Assembly: GCA_944384545.1 (NCBI GenBank)
Contig: CALWTT010000031.1
Location: 1 to 38,277, forward strand
Source: an uncultured Clostridia bacterium
GTDB lineage: Bacteria > Bacillota > Clostridia > Oscillospirales > CAG-272
Direction: 5' to 3'
DNA: 38,277 nucleotides
Below, one piece after another: positions 1 through 9,145 of this stretch. The notes under the pieces are model-generated. The model ran no database searches. It worked only from the letters and a program-made list of their open reading frames with translations, and was not told the origin of the DNA. Position 1 is the stretch's first letter. The number at the start of each line of letters is the position of its first letter. Position numbers and translations under genes: made by a program.

Positions 1-44
1 AAAGGCGGTCGGGAACACTCCTTCTTCCCTGCCGCCACAGAGGC

Positions 45-80
45 GCCGGGCAATATCTGCACCGTACACCCGGCCTTTTT
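45..80 (+). terminator. Possible terminator of an upstream gene outside the window
   Basis: GCCGGG at 45-50 can pair with CCCGGC at 69-74 across an 18-base loop, and a T-run follows at 76-80. It would end a plus-strand gene lying left of the window. The stem is only six pairs, so this is a modest call. Confidence 0.35.
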
Positions 81-106
81 GCTCATGCCTAAATATACTT
101 GCTTCC

Positions 107-1219
107 TTATTCCTTCCGCATGGACGCGGCAATCTCTGCCATGCGCGCGGGAATTTCTATATGCTGCGGGCAATAGGGCACGCACTTCCCGCAGGCAATG
201 CACTCTTTTCCTCCCGTCAGCCCGGACAGGCGTTCTGGCAGACGGCGTGCTGCATCTGCGGACAGGCGCGCGTCGTTCACTGCGCGGAAAACACCCGGTA
301 TGTCCAGACCCACGGTGCAATCCATGCAGTACCGACATCCCGTACACGGAATCAGCGTATTCCTCCGGAATACATCCAGCGCCTTTCCGATGACCGCATA
401 GTCCTTTTCCGTCAGATCGGGCAGATCTGCATTCTTCAGATTGTCTTCCAGTTGCTCCCAGTTGCTCATCCCCGACAGCGTGACCATCACGCCCGGCAGC
501 TGCATCGCATACCGCAACGCATACGATGCCACCGAAAGATCCGGACAGTAGGCACGGTATACCGCATCCGCCTCCGGCGAAAGCGATGCCAGCATGCCAC
601 CGCGCACAGGCTCCATTACAACGATCGGCTTTCCGTGTGCGCGTGCAATTTCATGCAGACGCTTTGCGTTGATATACTCCCAATCAAAATAATTGAGCTG
701 TAGCTGGACAAATTCAAATACATCCCCATATCCGCTCAGCACGCGCTCCAGCAGCTCCGCACTTCCATGAAAAGAAAATCCCAGGTGCCCGATCCGCCCC
801 TCTTCCCGCTTCCTTGCAAGATTCCCGATGATCTCCATTTCCTCTACATGCGCAAAATTCCCGTCCTGGATGTTATGTATCAGATAAAAATCAAACCGAT
901 CGACCTGTACACGGCTGCACTGCTCCGCAAATAAGCGGTCCGTATCTGCCGGTACATGACACTCCCACGTAGGCATCTTATCCGCAACCAGATACTTCTC
1001 CCTCGCATGCCGCGACAGGGCCCGACCGTAAAAACGTTCACTCTGGCCCCCGTGATATCCATACGCCGTATCAAAATAGTTGATTCCCGCTTCCAGTGCG
1101 CGGTCCACCATCGCTTCCGCTGCTGCATAATCGATTTTCCCGTCCGATTCACACGGCAAACGCATGCCGCCAAATCCCAGACGCGACAGTTTCTTTCCCC
1201 ATACTTCATTATAACGCAT
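107..1219 (-). CDS. Aldo/keto reductase with C-terminal 4Fe-4S ferredoxin-type domain
   Basis: A 370-residue cytosolic NAD(P)H-dependent oxidoreductase of the aldo/keto reductase TIM-barrel superfamily. The catalytic tetrad is visible: D50 and Y55 in DTAYGYHGG, K81 in VADKM, and H115 in YLIHN. After residue ~290 comes a cysteine-rich tail with a CxxCxxCxxC cluster (CTGCRYCMDC) and a CxxCxxCxxxCP cluster (CIACGKCVPYCP), as in the ferredoxin-fused reductases common in anaerobic Clostridia. The tail suggests electron exchange through iron-sulfur centres, but the substrate cannot be told. The start has a good AAGGAGG nine bases upstream. The gene overlaps the end of the preceding DUF896 gene by 11 bases, so the two are co-transcribed and probably translationally coupled. 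Confidence 0.93.
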   Translation of the reverse strand: MRYNEVWGKKLSRLGFGGMRLPCESDGKIDYAAAEAMVDRALEAGINYFDTAYGYHGGQSERFYGRALSRHAREKYLVADKMPTWECHVPADTDRLFAEQCSRVQVDRFDFYLIHNIQDGNFAHVEEMEIIGNLARKREEGRIGHLGFSFHGSAELLERVLSGYGDVFEFVQLQLNYFDWEYINAKRLHEIARAHGKPIVVMEPVRGGMLASLSPEADAVYRAYCPDLSVASYALRYAMQLPGVMVTLSGMSNWEQLEDNLKNADLPDLTEKDYAVIGKALDVFRRNTLIPCTGCRYCMDCTVGLDIPGVFRAVNDARLSADAARRLPERLSGLTGGKECIACGKCVPYCPQHIEIPARMAEIAASMRKE

Positions 1220-1520
1220 GCTCTTTTTCCTCCTTGTTTTCTTCCTCTTGTTTCTGCGGGTCCCTACGGGCCTGCTTCTCCGCCCTCTGCAACAGCACGT
1301 CTGCCCGCTCCTTCGACTTTATCCGGTCCTTTAATGCTTCCCGACTCCCGTCCGGTCGCTCCACACTCGTGTGATCCAGCATTTCCCGGAACGATGATCG
1401 GATCTCCGAAAGATACTCCGCACGCAAAATCGCCTGCTCCGCTTCTTCCTCCGCATTCAGCCCTGCGCCACGCGATTTCCGCGCCAGCGCATTGATACGG
1501 TCGATCTTCTCCTGCTTCAT
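1209..1520 (-). CDS. DUF896 (YnzC-type) small protein with charged extension
   Basis: A 103-residue protein starting MKQEKIDRINALARKSR. The first ~60 residues match the DUF896/YnzC family: an INxLArKsk-like helix, then LtxEExxEQxxLRxEYLxxiRxxFR, here ending with a DHTSVERPDG segment. The family is a short helical hairpin of unknown role in Firmicutes. A lysine/glutamate-rich tail of about 40 residues goes beyond the usual length. I chose the start at 1520 rather than the longer frame from 1676 because GGAGGAG lies just upstream and the promoter -10 lies at 1562-1567, inside the longer frame. It is the first gene of an operon with the aldo/keto reductase. Confidence 0.85.
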   Translation of the reverse strand: MKQEKIDRINALARKSRGAGLNAEEEAEQAILRAEYLSEIRSSFREMLDHTSVERPDGSREALKDRIKSKERADVLLQRAEKQARRDPQKQEEENKEEKEHAL

Positions 1521-1561
1521 CCATTCTCCTCCGTACATCGCGATGCGCATACTCTTTTTAT

Positions 1562-1590
1562 AGAATAGCGCAATTTCCCCCATTTTGCAA
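1562..1590 (-). promoter_or_regulatory. Sigma-A type promoter for DUF896-aldo/keto reductase operon
   Basis: On the minus strand, TTGCAA (1585-1590) and TATTCT (1562-1567) are separated by 17 bases, about 45 bases upstream of the DUF896 start codon. Confidence 0.65.
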
Positions 1591-1665
1591 GTGCCGCATT
1601 TCATTTTTGTACATATTGCGCAATATTCGACATTCTTTTTCTCTTCCCATGAGTCCTGTACCCTC

Positions 1666-1694
1666 TGGACAAGCACCCTTTCTTATGTTACACT
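1666..1694 (+). promoter_or_regulatory. Sigma-A type promoter for the giant secreted protein
   Basis: TGGACA (1666-1671) and TACACT (1689-1694) are 17 bases apart, with an extended -10 TG at 1686-1687. The site lies about 90 bases before the start codon at 1786 and is back to back with the promoter at 1562-1590. Confidence 0.55.
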
Positions 1695-1785
1695 GTATAT
1701 ACCGCCGCACCTCCGGGACATACGTGTCGGGCCCCACGTTGCTCTCACCGGTGTACGGAATGTCAAAGAGGAAGGATTATGAAAA

Positions 1786-4700
1786 ATGAGTAAAAAACTT
1801 CGTTTCGTGACTTTGTTCCTTCTCCTTGTTTTGGCTGCTTCTCTTCCACTTCTTATTTATGCTTTGCCACCGTCCGAGTACAACAACACCATGATTTCTT
1901 CGGCTTTTTATGACAACGATCCCATCTACACTTCCGGAGTTTCTTTTGACGGCTATCAAGGCAACTGGACCGTCGGGAGTTTTCTGCCCGACCACCCCGA
2001 AGACTATTCTCCTTTCTATGGTTTTTCTACAAAGTATAATATTCTTTGCCGTACAAACAGCACCGAAGGCGATCAGTGGGCCTACGGCGGTATGTATCTC
2101 AGCGGGGCTACTACACATCGCATGATCCTCGTCGGGAATTATGCGACTGCCATCGCATATACCGCTCCCCGCTCCGGTACCGTTTCCCTCTCGTTTGACG
2201 ACTTCCGCCTTCACAATGCAAGCGGAAGTTCTACCGTTCTTTCGGCCAATTTTGCCGTCTTCCGCAACGGGGAAAAAATCTTCCCCTCACAGGACGGATG
2301 GCAGAATTACTCCTCTCCGGCCGCTTTGAGTCACAATTCTTCTTACATACCGGACTCCATCCCCTCGCTGTCCGCAGAGGTTCAGGCCGGAGATGTCATT
2401 ACCATCGCTCTCCACAAACAAACCAACCTGACACAGTACGCCTATATGAATCCCTGCGTCACCTATACTTCCTATCACGGGGAATCCTTCGCGCAGGAAG
2501 ACAGTTTTGCTCCCGCCCAGGGCGGTGGCGGCTGGTATGCTTATTACGGGTATCCGGGCCGCGATGCCGCCTATCCCCTTGTTTACTCTGAAGCTTCCGC
2601 CTCTTTCGGCGGTGTCGAAGGTGCCGGGACCGTCTCGGCCGGCGCACTCTCTGTCGGGCAGGAAAAGGATACCGTACTCCTGTTCCGCTCTCCCATCATC
2701 GCTACCTATACCCTTTCTTCGGATATTTTCTCCTCCGATGCAGACGTCACCTGCTCCGCAACAATTTTCCGTGCGGACGGATCTTCTGCCGCGGTTTTCA
2801 ACGGGAGAACACCAGGACAGTTCAACGACGTCACCGGTATTTACCTTGACCGCGGTGATATTCTTGCCATCCGCTTCTCTCCCATCACAGGCGGTGCCGA
2901 TATCCTTTTCTCCCCTGTTATGACTGCTACCGAAACGCTGAACGACACCTCCCGTAATGGTGAGGCCTTCACGCGGCTGTCCGGAGAAGATGCACTGCGT
3001 CCTGATCTCCGGTTGGACAGCACCAGCATCGCACTTTCCGGGCAAATCAATCTGCATATCTACGCGTATTTTTCCGATCAGATTTCTCAGAATGCCGATG
3101 AATACGGCCTTCTCTTATTCCCCTCCGATGCCGCGGATACCGATTACGCATCCGCCATAAAACTCAATGACGCTGCGCTGCAATCCGACGGGACCTACCG
3201 CTTTGTTCTTTCCGATATTGCCGCAAAAGAAATGTCGGATACCTTCCTTATCCGCGCTTACGCTAAAACCGGTGATACAGTTCTGTATGACGAAGCCATT
3301 TCTTGCAGCGTCCGCGACGTTGCCATGCGCCTTCATACGCTGTATAAGGATTCCACCACCCCGCGCGGACAGGCTCTGTACACCCTCGTCTGCCGCCTTC
3401 TCAATTACGGAGCGGCCGCACAGCAATTTTTCGAGTACCGGACCGACGATCTGGCCAATCGCTATCTGACCCAGGCCGAACAGTCCATTCCGTCTTCTAC
3501 GTTTGTCAGCCATTACACCCATACCGGATCGGCTACGCTGACTTCGGCCGGATTCTCTGCTGCTACACTGGTCCTTGGAGATCTTCCCCGCATCCGCCTT
3601 ATCATTCAGATCTCCGATCCCGAAGCTCTCTCTTCCCTTTCGGTACAGATGGCAAGTGACGCTGCTTTTTCCGATATCTTTGCTACCTTACCGCTCTCTG
3701 CCCTTCCTCTCTATGATGGTGCGCTCTACTGTGCAGATACCAACGGAATCACACCCGACAAACTCGAAACCGTCTTTTATTTCCGCATCACCGACGGCAC
3801 AAACGTCAGTACCACGCTCGCATACAGCATAGAAAGCTACGCAGCACGCATGAGCGACTCCGACATCCAGCTCAGTCAGGTCATGCACGCCATGTTTGCT
3901 TATGCCGATGCAGTCGGTGCCTATGCTTCTGCTGCGAATCAGCCCATCGCTGGTACTCTCATCTCCTCGGCGGATCTCGTAGATCTGATCCGGCAGAATG
4001 CACTCACCTCCGGCGGTATCTACACGGTCAGCGATGTCTATCCCATGACATTTGGTCCCGTCGATAACGGTGCCGTCTATGACGGGAACGGTGCACTCAT
4101 TTACTCGGAAGGTGGATTCCAAATCATCGGCGCCGATTCCCTTACGATCAAAAACCTATCCGTTTCCATGTCCAATACCGGCGCCTGCGCTCTGTCCGTG
4201 ACACATGCATCCGATATTATCCTCGATCATGTCGATATCGGCGGTTCCTGCGCGGTCGGTATCTATGCAGGGCCGGATACCAACGGGCTGATCCTGAAAG
4301 AGGCAACTCTCGATGCCACCGCTGGAATTTCCGTTCATTTGCACGGCGATGCACAGCATATCTATCTGCTCGACAATACAATCTCCGGCAGTCAGAATGC
4401 CGCGATCATCGACGAGAGTGGTGCCTATATCTCCGGTAACACCATTTCCGCTGCAGGAGACGGTATCCGGGTGTTCGCCGACGAAGCCGAACTGCGGAAC
4501 AATACGCTCCGTACTACCGGCATTGGTATTCTTGCAGAAAACGGCAAGAACCTGCTTCTTTCCGCCAATGACGTTGCCGGCTCCGATATCCTGCTGGATG
4601 CCTGTGACAACGCCTCTCTTGTTCTCAATACCGCCGCAAACCTGCAGGTGACCGACGGCATGCATATGTATGTCGTAAAGAATTCGCTTTCGTCCACGCT

Positions 4701-7700
4701 GACGCTTTCCGGTAACGAGTATCTGCTCGCTGACAGCAATCTGTATACCACATTGTCCGCCTCTCAAAATACGCAGCAGAACGGTGACACGGTTACAGAT
4801 GTCGACGCACGTCTGGATGTCGGCGCCGATGAATCCCTGCTCCCGCATGTGGATAAAGATCTGTTCGTCGGAATGGAACGCAAAGACTCTGTGCGCACCG
4901 GGAGCGGAACCAGTCAACTGCTCCTTTCCTATCTGAAGGACGCACTCGCAAAGGATACCGATATCTTCCTCGCACCCGGTGCTTATAGCGTACAGCAGAC
5001 CCTTACGCTTTCCGAACTGGATGGAATCAATATCTACGCATACGGCGTCCTGCTCGAACGTCAGGATTCCCTCGGATCCATTATCAGCATCTCCAACTGC
5101 GACAATATTGCCTTCCAGGGACTGACCATCGGTTATGCGCAGCAGTCCTGCGGACAGGTCTACGTACTTGACAAACTCGACAATAACAAGCTGCTCGTCG
5201 TTACTGGTGCCGGTATGATGAATGAGTTTGGCAATACCAATACGGCTTACTTCAACACCACCGGTATGGGCGCGCAAAGGGCCGGGACCTTCTATGCCTT
5301 CTGCGATACCAGCTTCCTCCAGATCACCAAACGCCCTGACGGACTGATGGAAATGGAAGTATCCGCTTCGGTGTACGCCATGCTGCAGGAGGGCGATATC
5401 CTTACCTGCCGTGCCGTAAACGGTACCACCACCGTTCCGGTTTACAACTCGGGCGATATTTCCTTTACGGATATGGTCGTTTACGGTTCTGCTGCCGGAT
5501 TCGCTTTTGTCGAAAACGATAACCACACCGCTACAACCTACTACCGTGTCGCCGATACTACGCGCAACGGCGCGATCATTTCGGAGGAAGAATACAACCG
5601 ATATCTCGCTCTTGAATCCCTCTATGGTGTAGACCTGGAAATCGGGACCGACGGTCAAGGTCGCTACCGCGGCAGTCTGCCACACATCGGCTCCATCGAT
5701 GCCACGCACACCACACGCTGTGCTCAGGGCTCCATCGCGATTTCCTGTCTCTTTGAAAATATGTGCGATGACGGCACCAACCAGAATCACACGCATGCCC
5801 GGCTTGCCGATGTCACCGATAACCAGGACGGTACCACCACCATTACCTACAAGGGCAACTGGTCCGAATACTCGCATAACAACAACTATACCAGCCACGG
5901 AACCTGCTCGCCTTTCGAGGTGGGACACCGTGTATACATTTACACTTCCGCCGGACAGCTGGTCTGCGATACCCCGGCACTTTCCGCTACCGCCGCTGCC
6001 GGCACCGGTATCAACAGCTATACCGGAACCGAATACAACAAGTACACGGTCACGGTCGCTACCGATGCTGTCAATTTCCTTGCACTCCAGGGCTATGACC
6101 TCAGCGACGACAATTACCTTCCCGACAATAAGGTCCTGATCGACAATATGTCCCGTGCGTCCAATGGATTTGTCTTTGACAATACCGTCGTGCGGAATAT
6201 CCGCTCCCGCGGTCTGCTGATCAAGGCATCGGATGCACAAATCACCAACTGCACCTTCCAGAATATCGGCATGAGTGCCGTCGCCATCCTCTACGAAATC
6301 TACTGGGGTGAATCCGGCGTCACGGAAAACCTGGAAGTTGCACGCAACCTCTTTGATCATACCGGCTATTTCAGCAATATTGACCGCTATGCTCCTGTTG
6401 CCATTGAAGGTCTCGGTTCACGCGCGGACGAGGATTTCCTGCTCTACAAGAATATTCAGATCACAGATAACAGGATCCTTGACCGCACCACCGATTATGC
6501 CATCTATGTCAATTCCGCCAAAAACGTAACGATTTCCGACAACTTCTTCGGACCGCGCTACGGTATGTCCGACACCAATGACTCTGCCGCCTTGATTCAT
6601 GTCTATTGCGCCAGCGGCATTGAAATTTCCGATAACCAATATCCGAGTGCCGCAACCGGCGTGCGCTTCCGGCTGGAAAAGGCGGTCAATGTATCCGGTA
6701 GCGATGTATCACCCATTTCCTTCAGCCTGCGCGATTCCTTCTCCGGATCGCTCCCCACACATAATACCACCGATTACGCCATCCAGTTCCAAGGCAACTG
6801 GTCGGTTGGATACATCCCTGTGGGGACAGCGCCTGACGGCTCCAATTTCACACCGTACAGTTATTATTGTGCCTCCAACGGATGGATCACACAGACACAG
6901 AATTCCAGCTCGCTCTGGAACGGCACCGGCGGAATCTGGGGAAGCAATTCTTACCGCTATGCTGCGCAATCCGGTTACAATGTTGCGATTGCCTACACTG
7001 CTGCGCAGGATTGTTCGGCGCTTCTCTCACTGTCTGCTTTCCATGCCCCGTACGGAGATGGCAATCATACTGGGTATTATGCCATCTTCCTCAACGATGA
7101 AATGATCTATCCAACGGCCGGTGGCGATTATACCGACGGAAGTGACTGGAAAACCATCTCTGATTCCTCCACTCTCAGCGGGCTCAATGCAGAACTGCAA
7201 GCACTTGGACCTATTACTCTGAATGCCGACGATGTTCTTTACTTCTGCGCAAAGACTGCAGGCAGCTGGTCCAATTTTGCTGCACATCCCGTAGTTGAGT
7301 TGTGTGCCGACAGTTTTGTCATTGGTGGGAATAACTGGCCTACTTACAGTGGGGATACCTTCACGGGATTTCACGGTCGCTATACCGTCGGATACCTCGG
7401 CGCCAACGGCGGTACTTACACGCCCTACGGTAAGATGTACAGCGATGCAACCATTCCGCTCCTGCATGCCACCTCCGATACCAGTGCGTGGGTTCGCGGC
7501 GGGATCTATCTGGCAAGTCACAATAACGGAAAACTGGCGCTGGTTCCTGACTACTATACAACCATCACCTACCACGCTCCCGCTCCCGGTACGCTCAGCA
7601 TCGACTTTAACCGACTTGCTTCCGGGTCCGACAGCGAAAGCATTTATGGTTGCAGCTTCGCAATCTTCAAAAACGGCGAGCAAATCTGGCCTTCTTCCGG

Positions 7701-7893
7701 CGGCGCCTTTGTCTACTCTTCCGGGTCGGCATTGCCCGGTTCCCAGATCATTGATTTCCTCGATCAGGCACGCGCGTATGAACCATTCCCTACTGCCATT
7801 GATGTGGCAGAAGGCGATATGATTCAGTTCGCCATGCGCCGCGGAGAAAGCTATATGGGATACTGCGAACCGGTTGTCCGTTATCTCCCCTGA
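1786..7893 (+). CDS. Giant secreted beta-helix protein, GH110-like, with three repeated beta-sandwich domains
   Basis: 2035 residues. Residues 1-27 are a signal peptide (KK, a long hydrophobic stretch, then ALPP). A domain at ~50-230 recurs at ~1660-1840 and ~1858-2035. The copies share QGNWTVG / QGNWSVG / HGRYTVG, then NYATAIAYTAP / GYNVAIAYTAA / DYYTTITYHAP, then FAVFRNGEKIFP / YAIFLNDEMIYP / FAIFKNGEQIWP. Residues ~400-725 contain two similar helical motifs (LLNYGAAAQQFF near 535 and AMFAYADAVGAYA near 705). Residues ~730-1005 form a NosD-like beta-helix. Residues ~1010-1640 form a second helix resembling GH110 alpha-galactosidases: IDATH with D1305, CDDGTN with D1328/D1329, and ITNCTFQNIGMSAV. 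There is no LPXTG or dockerin. The RBS AGAGGAAGG precedes ATG 1786. An ATG at 1779 opens only a four-codon frame. Secretion and the helix fold are well supported; enzymatic activity is inferred. Confidence 0.9.
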   Translation: MSKKLRFVTLFLLLVLAASLPLLIYALPPSEYNNTMISSAFYDNDPIYTSGVSFDGYQGNWTVGSFLPDHPEDYSPFYGFSTKYNILCRTNSTEGDQWAYGGMYLSGATTHRMILVGNYATAIAYTAPRSGTVSLSFDDFRLHNASGSSTVLSANFAVFRNGEKIFPSQDGWQNYSSPAALSHNSSYIPDSIPSLSAEVQAGDVITIALHKQTNLTQYAYMNPCVTYTSYHGESFAQEDSFAPAQGGGGWYAYYGYPGRDAAYPLVYSEASASFGGVEGAGTVSAGALSVGQEKDTVLLFRSPIIATYTLSSDIFSSDADVTCSATIFRADGSSAAVFNGRTPGQFNDVTGIYLDRGDILAIRFSPITGGADILFSPVMTATETLNDTSRNGEAFTRLSGEDALRPDLRLDSTSIALSGQINLHIYAYFSDQISQNADEYGLLLFPSDAADTDYASAIKLNDAALQSDGTYRFVLSDIAAKEMSDTFLIRAYAKTGDTVLYDEAISCSVRDVAMRLHTLYKDSTTPRGQALYTLVCRLLNYGAAAQQFFEYRTDDLANRYLTQAEQSIPSSTFVSHYTHTGSATLTSAGFSAATLVLGDLPRIRLIIQISDPEALSSLSVQMASDAAFSDIFATLPLSALPLYDGALYCADTNGITPDKLETVFYFRITDGTNVSTTLAYSIESYAARMSDSDIQLSQVMHAMFAYADAVGAYASAANQPIAGTLISSADLVDLIRQNALTSGGIYTVSDVYPMTFGPVDNGAVYDGNGALIYSEGGFQIIGADSLTIKNLSVSMSNTGACALSVTHASDIILDHVDIGGSCAVGIYAGPDTNGLILKEATLDATAGISVHLHGDAQHIYLLDNTISGSQNAAIIDESGAYISGNTISAAGDGIRVFADEAELRNNTLRTTGIGILAENGKNLLLSANDVAGSDILLDACDNASLVLNTAANLQVTDGMHMYVVKNSLSSTLTLSGNEYLLADSNLYTTLSASQNTQQNGDTVTDVDARLDVGADESLLPHVDKDLFVGMERKDSVRTGSGTSQLLLSYLKDALAKDTDIFLAPGAYSVQQTLTLSELDGINIYAYGVLLERQDSLGSIISISNCDNIAFQGLTIGYAQQSCGQVYVLDKLDNNKLLVVTGAGMMNEFGNTNTAYFNTTGMGAQRAGTFYAFCDTSFLQITKRPDGLMEMEVSASVYAMLQEGDILTCRAVNGTTTVPVYNSGDISFTDMVVYGSAAGFAFVENDNHTATTYYRVADTTRNGAIISEEEYNRYLALESLYGVDLEIGTDGQGRYRGSLPHIGSIDATHTTRCAQGSIAISCLFENMCDDGTNQNHTHARLADVTDNQDGTTTITYKGNWSEYSHNNNYTSHGTCSPFEVGHRVYIYTSAGQLVCDTPALSATAAAGTGINSYTGTEYNKYTVTVATDAVNFLALQGYDLSDDNYLPDNKVLIDNMSRASNGFVFDNTVVRNIRSRGLLIKASDAQITNCTFQNIGMSAVAILYEIYWGESGVTENLEVARNLFDHTGYFSNIDRYAPVAIEGLGSRADEDFLLYKNIQITDNRILDRTTDYAIYVNSAKNVTISDNFFGPRYGMSDTNDSAALIHVYCASGIEISDNQYPSAATGVRFRLEKAVNVSGSDVSPISFSLRDSFSGSLPTHNTTDYAIQFQGNWSVGYIPVGTAPDGSNFTPYSYYCASNGWITQTQNSSSLWNGTGGIWGSNSYRYAAQSGYNVAIAYTAAQDCSALLSLSAFHAPYGDGNHTGYYAIFLNDEMIYPTAGGDYTDGSDWKTISDSSTLSGLNAELQALGPITLNADDVLYFCAKTAGSWSNFAAHPVVELCADSFVIGGNNWPTYSGDTFTGFHGRYTVGYLGANGGTYTPYGKMYSDATIPLLHATSDTSAWVRGGIYLASHNNGKLALVPDYYTTITYHAPAPGTLSIDFNRLASGSDSESIYGCSFAIFKNGEQIWPSSGGAFVYSSGSALPGSQIIDFLDQARAYEPFPTAIDVAEGDMIQFAMRRGESYMGYCEPVVRYLP

Positions 7894-7913
7894 CCTTTTC
7901 GCATAAGTCGAAG

Positions 7914-7952
7914 GAGGGCAGAGAGCGTTTTACGCTCTCTGCCCTCTTTTCT
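7914..7952 (+). terminator. Strong rho-independent terminator after the giant gene
   Basis: A perfect 14-base-pair stem (7914-7927 with 7933-7946, GAGGGCAGAGAGCG and its complement) has a TTTTA loop and is followed by TTTT. It starts 20 bases after the stop codon of the giant gene. Confidence 0.92.
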
Positions 7953-8015
7953 GCATCTCTTCCATGAGCCCGACCTTGCGCAAAAGCTCCTGCCGCACGG
8001 CGCCTCTTTATGGAT

Positions 8016-8899
8016 TCAAATGAGCCGTAATTTCCGTACTACGGTTTCTCCATCGAAGCATATAAAACCTGCATATCGGAAAAACCTGCAACGATCCAAT
8101 GCCCGTCTAACCGGGCTTCCAATGTGTGTGCGCGTTCCGCCATTCCTTCTATCTTGTCATACACGTTGCCGTTTATCACAAGCTCGTTCGTATGCTCTAC
8201 TCTTCTGTAACCTATGTTGTATTGCAATATGCGCGCTTCCGCCACAATGCCATGCGTAACGTCCGGATCGGCCTTTCTCCGGATACCGGAATATGGAACC
8301 TATTCGCCATCCGGCTCGGAAGCTTCTGCAGAACATTCGGTCTCCGGAGATGGATTCTCGCAGGGAACCGTGATTTTTTCCTCGGGGGGAAGGTTTATGC
8401 GCTTATAATGTGCCCGGATTCCAAGGCAAAGATAGTATATTACCCAACCATGAAACAGAATATCAACAATCGACGACAAAGAGATATCTTCGATAAATAA
8501 CATTCCGGCGGTGTCTATGCTGAAAAACACAAGGGCGAAGATGAGCCATCCCACGCGATGCTTGCTTGACAGAAACCATGCGAGAAGATACAGAAGCGTC
8601 AGTATGCATGATATTGCCAGCAAAAGGTAAAAGACCGAATTGTCCAGAAAGGACATCCCTGCCAACTCACCCGTATAATACTCTGCGGGGAAACGTCCGC
8701 ACAATAGCATTCCCATACCTGTTATGTAGTAGGGGACAGAGGCGGAAAAGAGAAAATAAACGTCTGCATTTGTGACAAGCAAAATCAAATTGATTGCCGT
8801 AAACGCAACCACCAACAGCAGATTCATTCTTGCTGTTGTGTATTTTGATTCATACAGGATATGCTGCGATTGGTGAACCTTTCCATACGTATTTTCCAT
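8016..8899 (-). pseudogene. Broken gene: multi-pass membrane protein with conserved C-terminal cytosolic module
   Basis: The first frame (8300-8899, 199 residues, start MENTYG preceded by AAAGGAGAG) has about four to five hydrophobic segments (for example NLLLVVAFTAINLILLV and FYLLLAISCILTLLYLLAWF) and a charged tail that stops at a TAG (8300-8302). The same frame then runs on for 86 sense codons with clearly protein-like sequence, including ARILQYNIGYRRVEHTNE and LVINGNVYDKIEGMAER. It stops at another TAG at 8039-8041. Adding one base in the A-run 8064-8067 (T-run on the coding strand) restores GETVVRKLRLI and a TGA stop at 8016. From memory, this ending is typical of a hypothetical-protein family of gut Clostridia. 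So I read one gene of ~294 codons carrying a nonsense codon and a one-base frameshift. Translation of the membrane half alone, TAG readthrough, or assembly error remain possible. The function is unknown. Confidence 0.72.
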
Positions 8900-8938
8900 C
8901 GTTTCTCTCCTTTTCATATGCTATAACCGGACATGGAT

Positions 8939-8967
8939 AGTATACACCTGCTACAGAAAAATGTCAA
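8939..8967 (-). promoter_or_regulatory. Consensus promoter of the broken membrane-protein gene
   Basis: On the minus strand, TTGACA (8962-8967) and TATACT (8939-8944) are exactly 17 bases apart, 40 bases upstream of the start at 8899. The intact promoter suggests the damage downstream is recent or that the N-terminal product is still made. The ATG at 8917 lies too close to the promoter and lacks an RBS, which supports 8899 as the start. The rest of 8900-9145 holds only a weak terminator candidate. Confidence 0.8.
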
Positions 8968-9086
8968 TTGCACACACAAACATTTCTTGTATTTTTTGTA
9001 ATACATTCGTTTCACGCCGGTCCGTTCTGTACACAGCGATGTCCGTCCATCGTTTGATATTCGCAACAATGCAAAGTCTGCAACCG

Positions 9087-9127
9087 GAAAAACACAGAAC
9101 ACAGATGCTTCTTTCTCCTGCTTCTGT
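9087..9127 (-). terminator. Weak candidate terminator after the HAD gene
   Basis: On the minus strand, ACAGAA and TTCTGT (9122-9127 and 9094-9099) can form six pairs around a 22-base loop, followed by GTTTTT. The stem is weak. No better terminator is visible between 8968 and 9145. Confidence 0.25.
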
Positions 9128-9145
9128 CAGGGGCTTTGCAACGAC

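Noticed and set aside
4156..6360. 734-codon open frame antisense to the giant gene
   Set aside because: Low-complexity valine/glycine/isoleucine-rich translation with no domain, no RBS, and a clear beta-helix protein on the other strand; it reflects the codon pattern of the real gene.
8300..8302. TAG as a recoded sense codon (stop-codon reassignment)
   Set aside because: The same gene also needs a frameshift repair to reach its family-like ending, so decay or sequence error is simpler; no suppressor tRNA or other internal TAG was seen.
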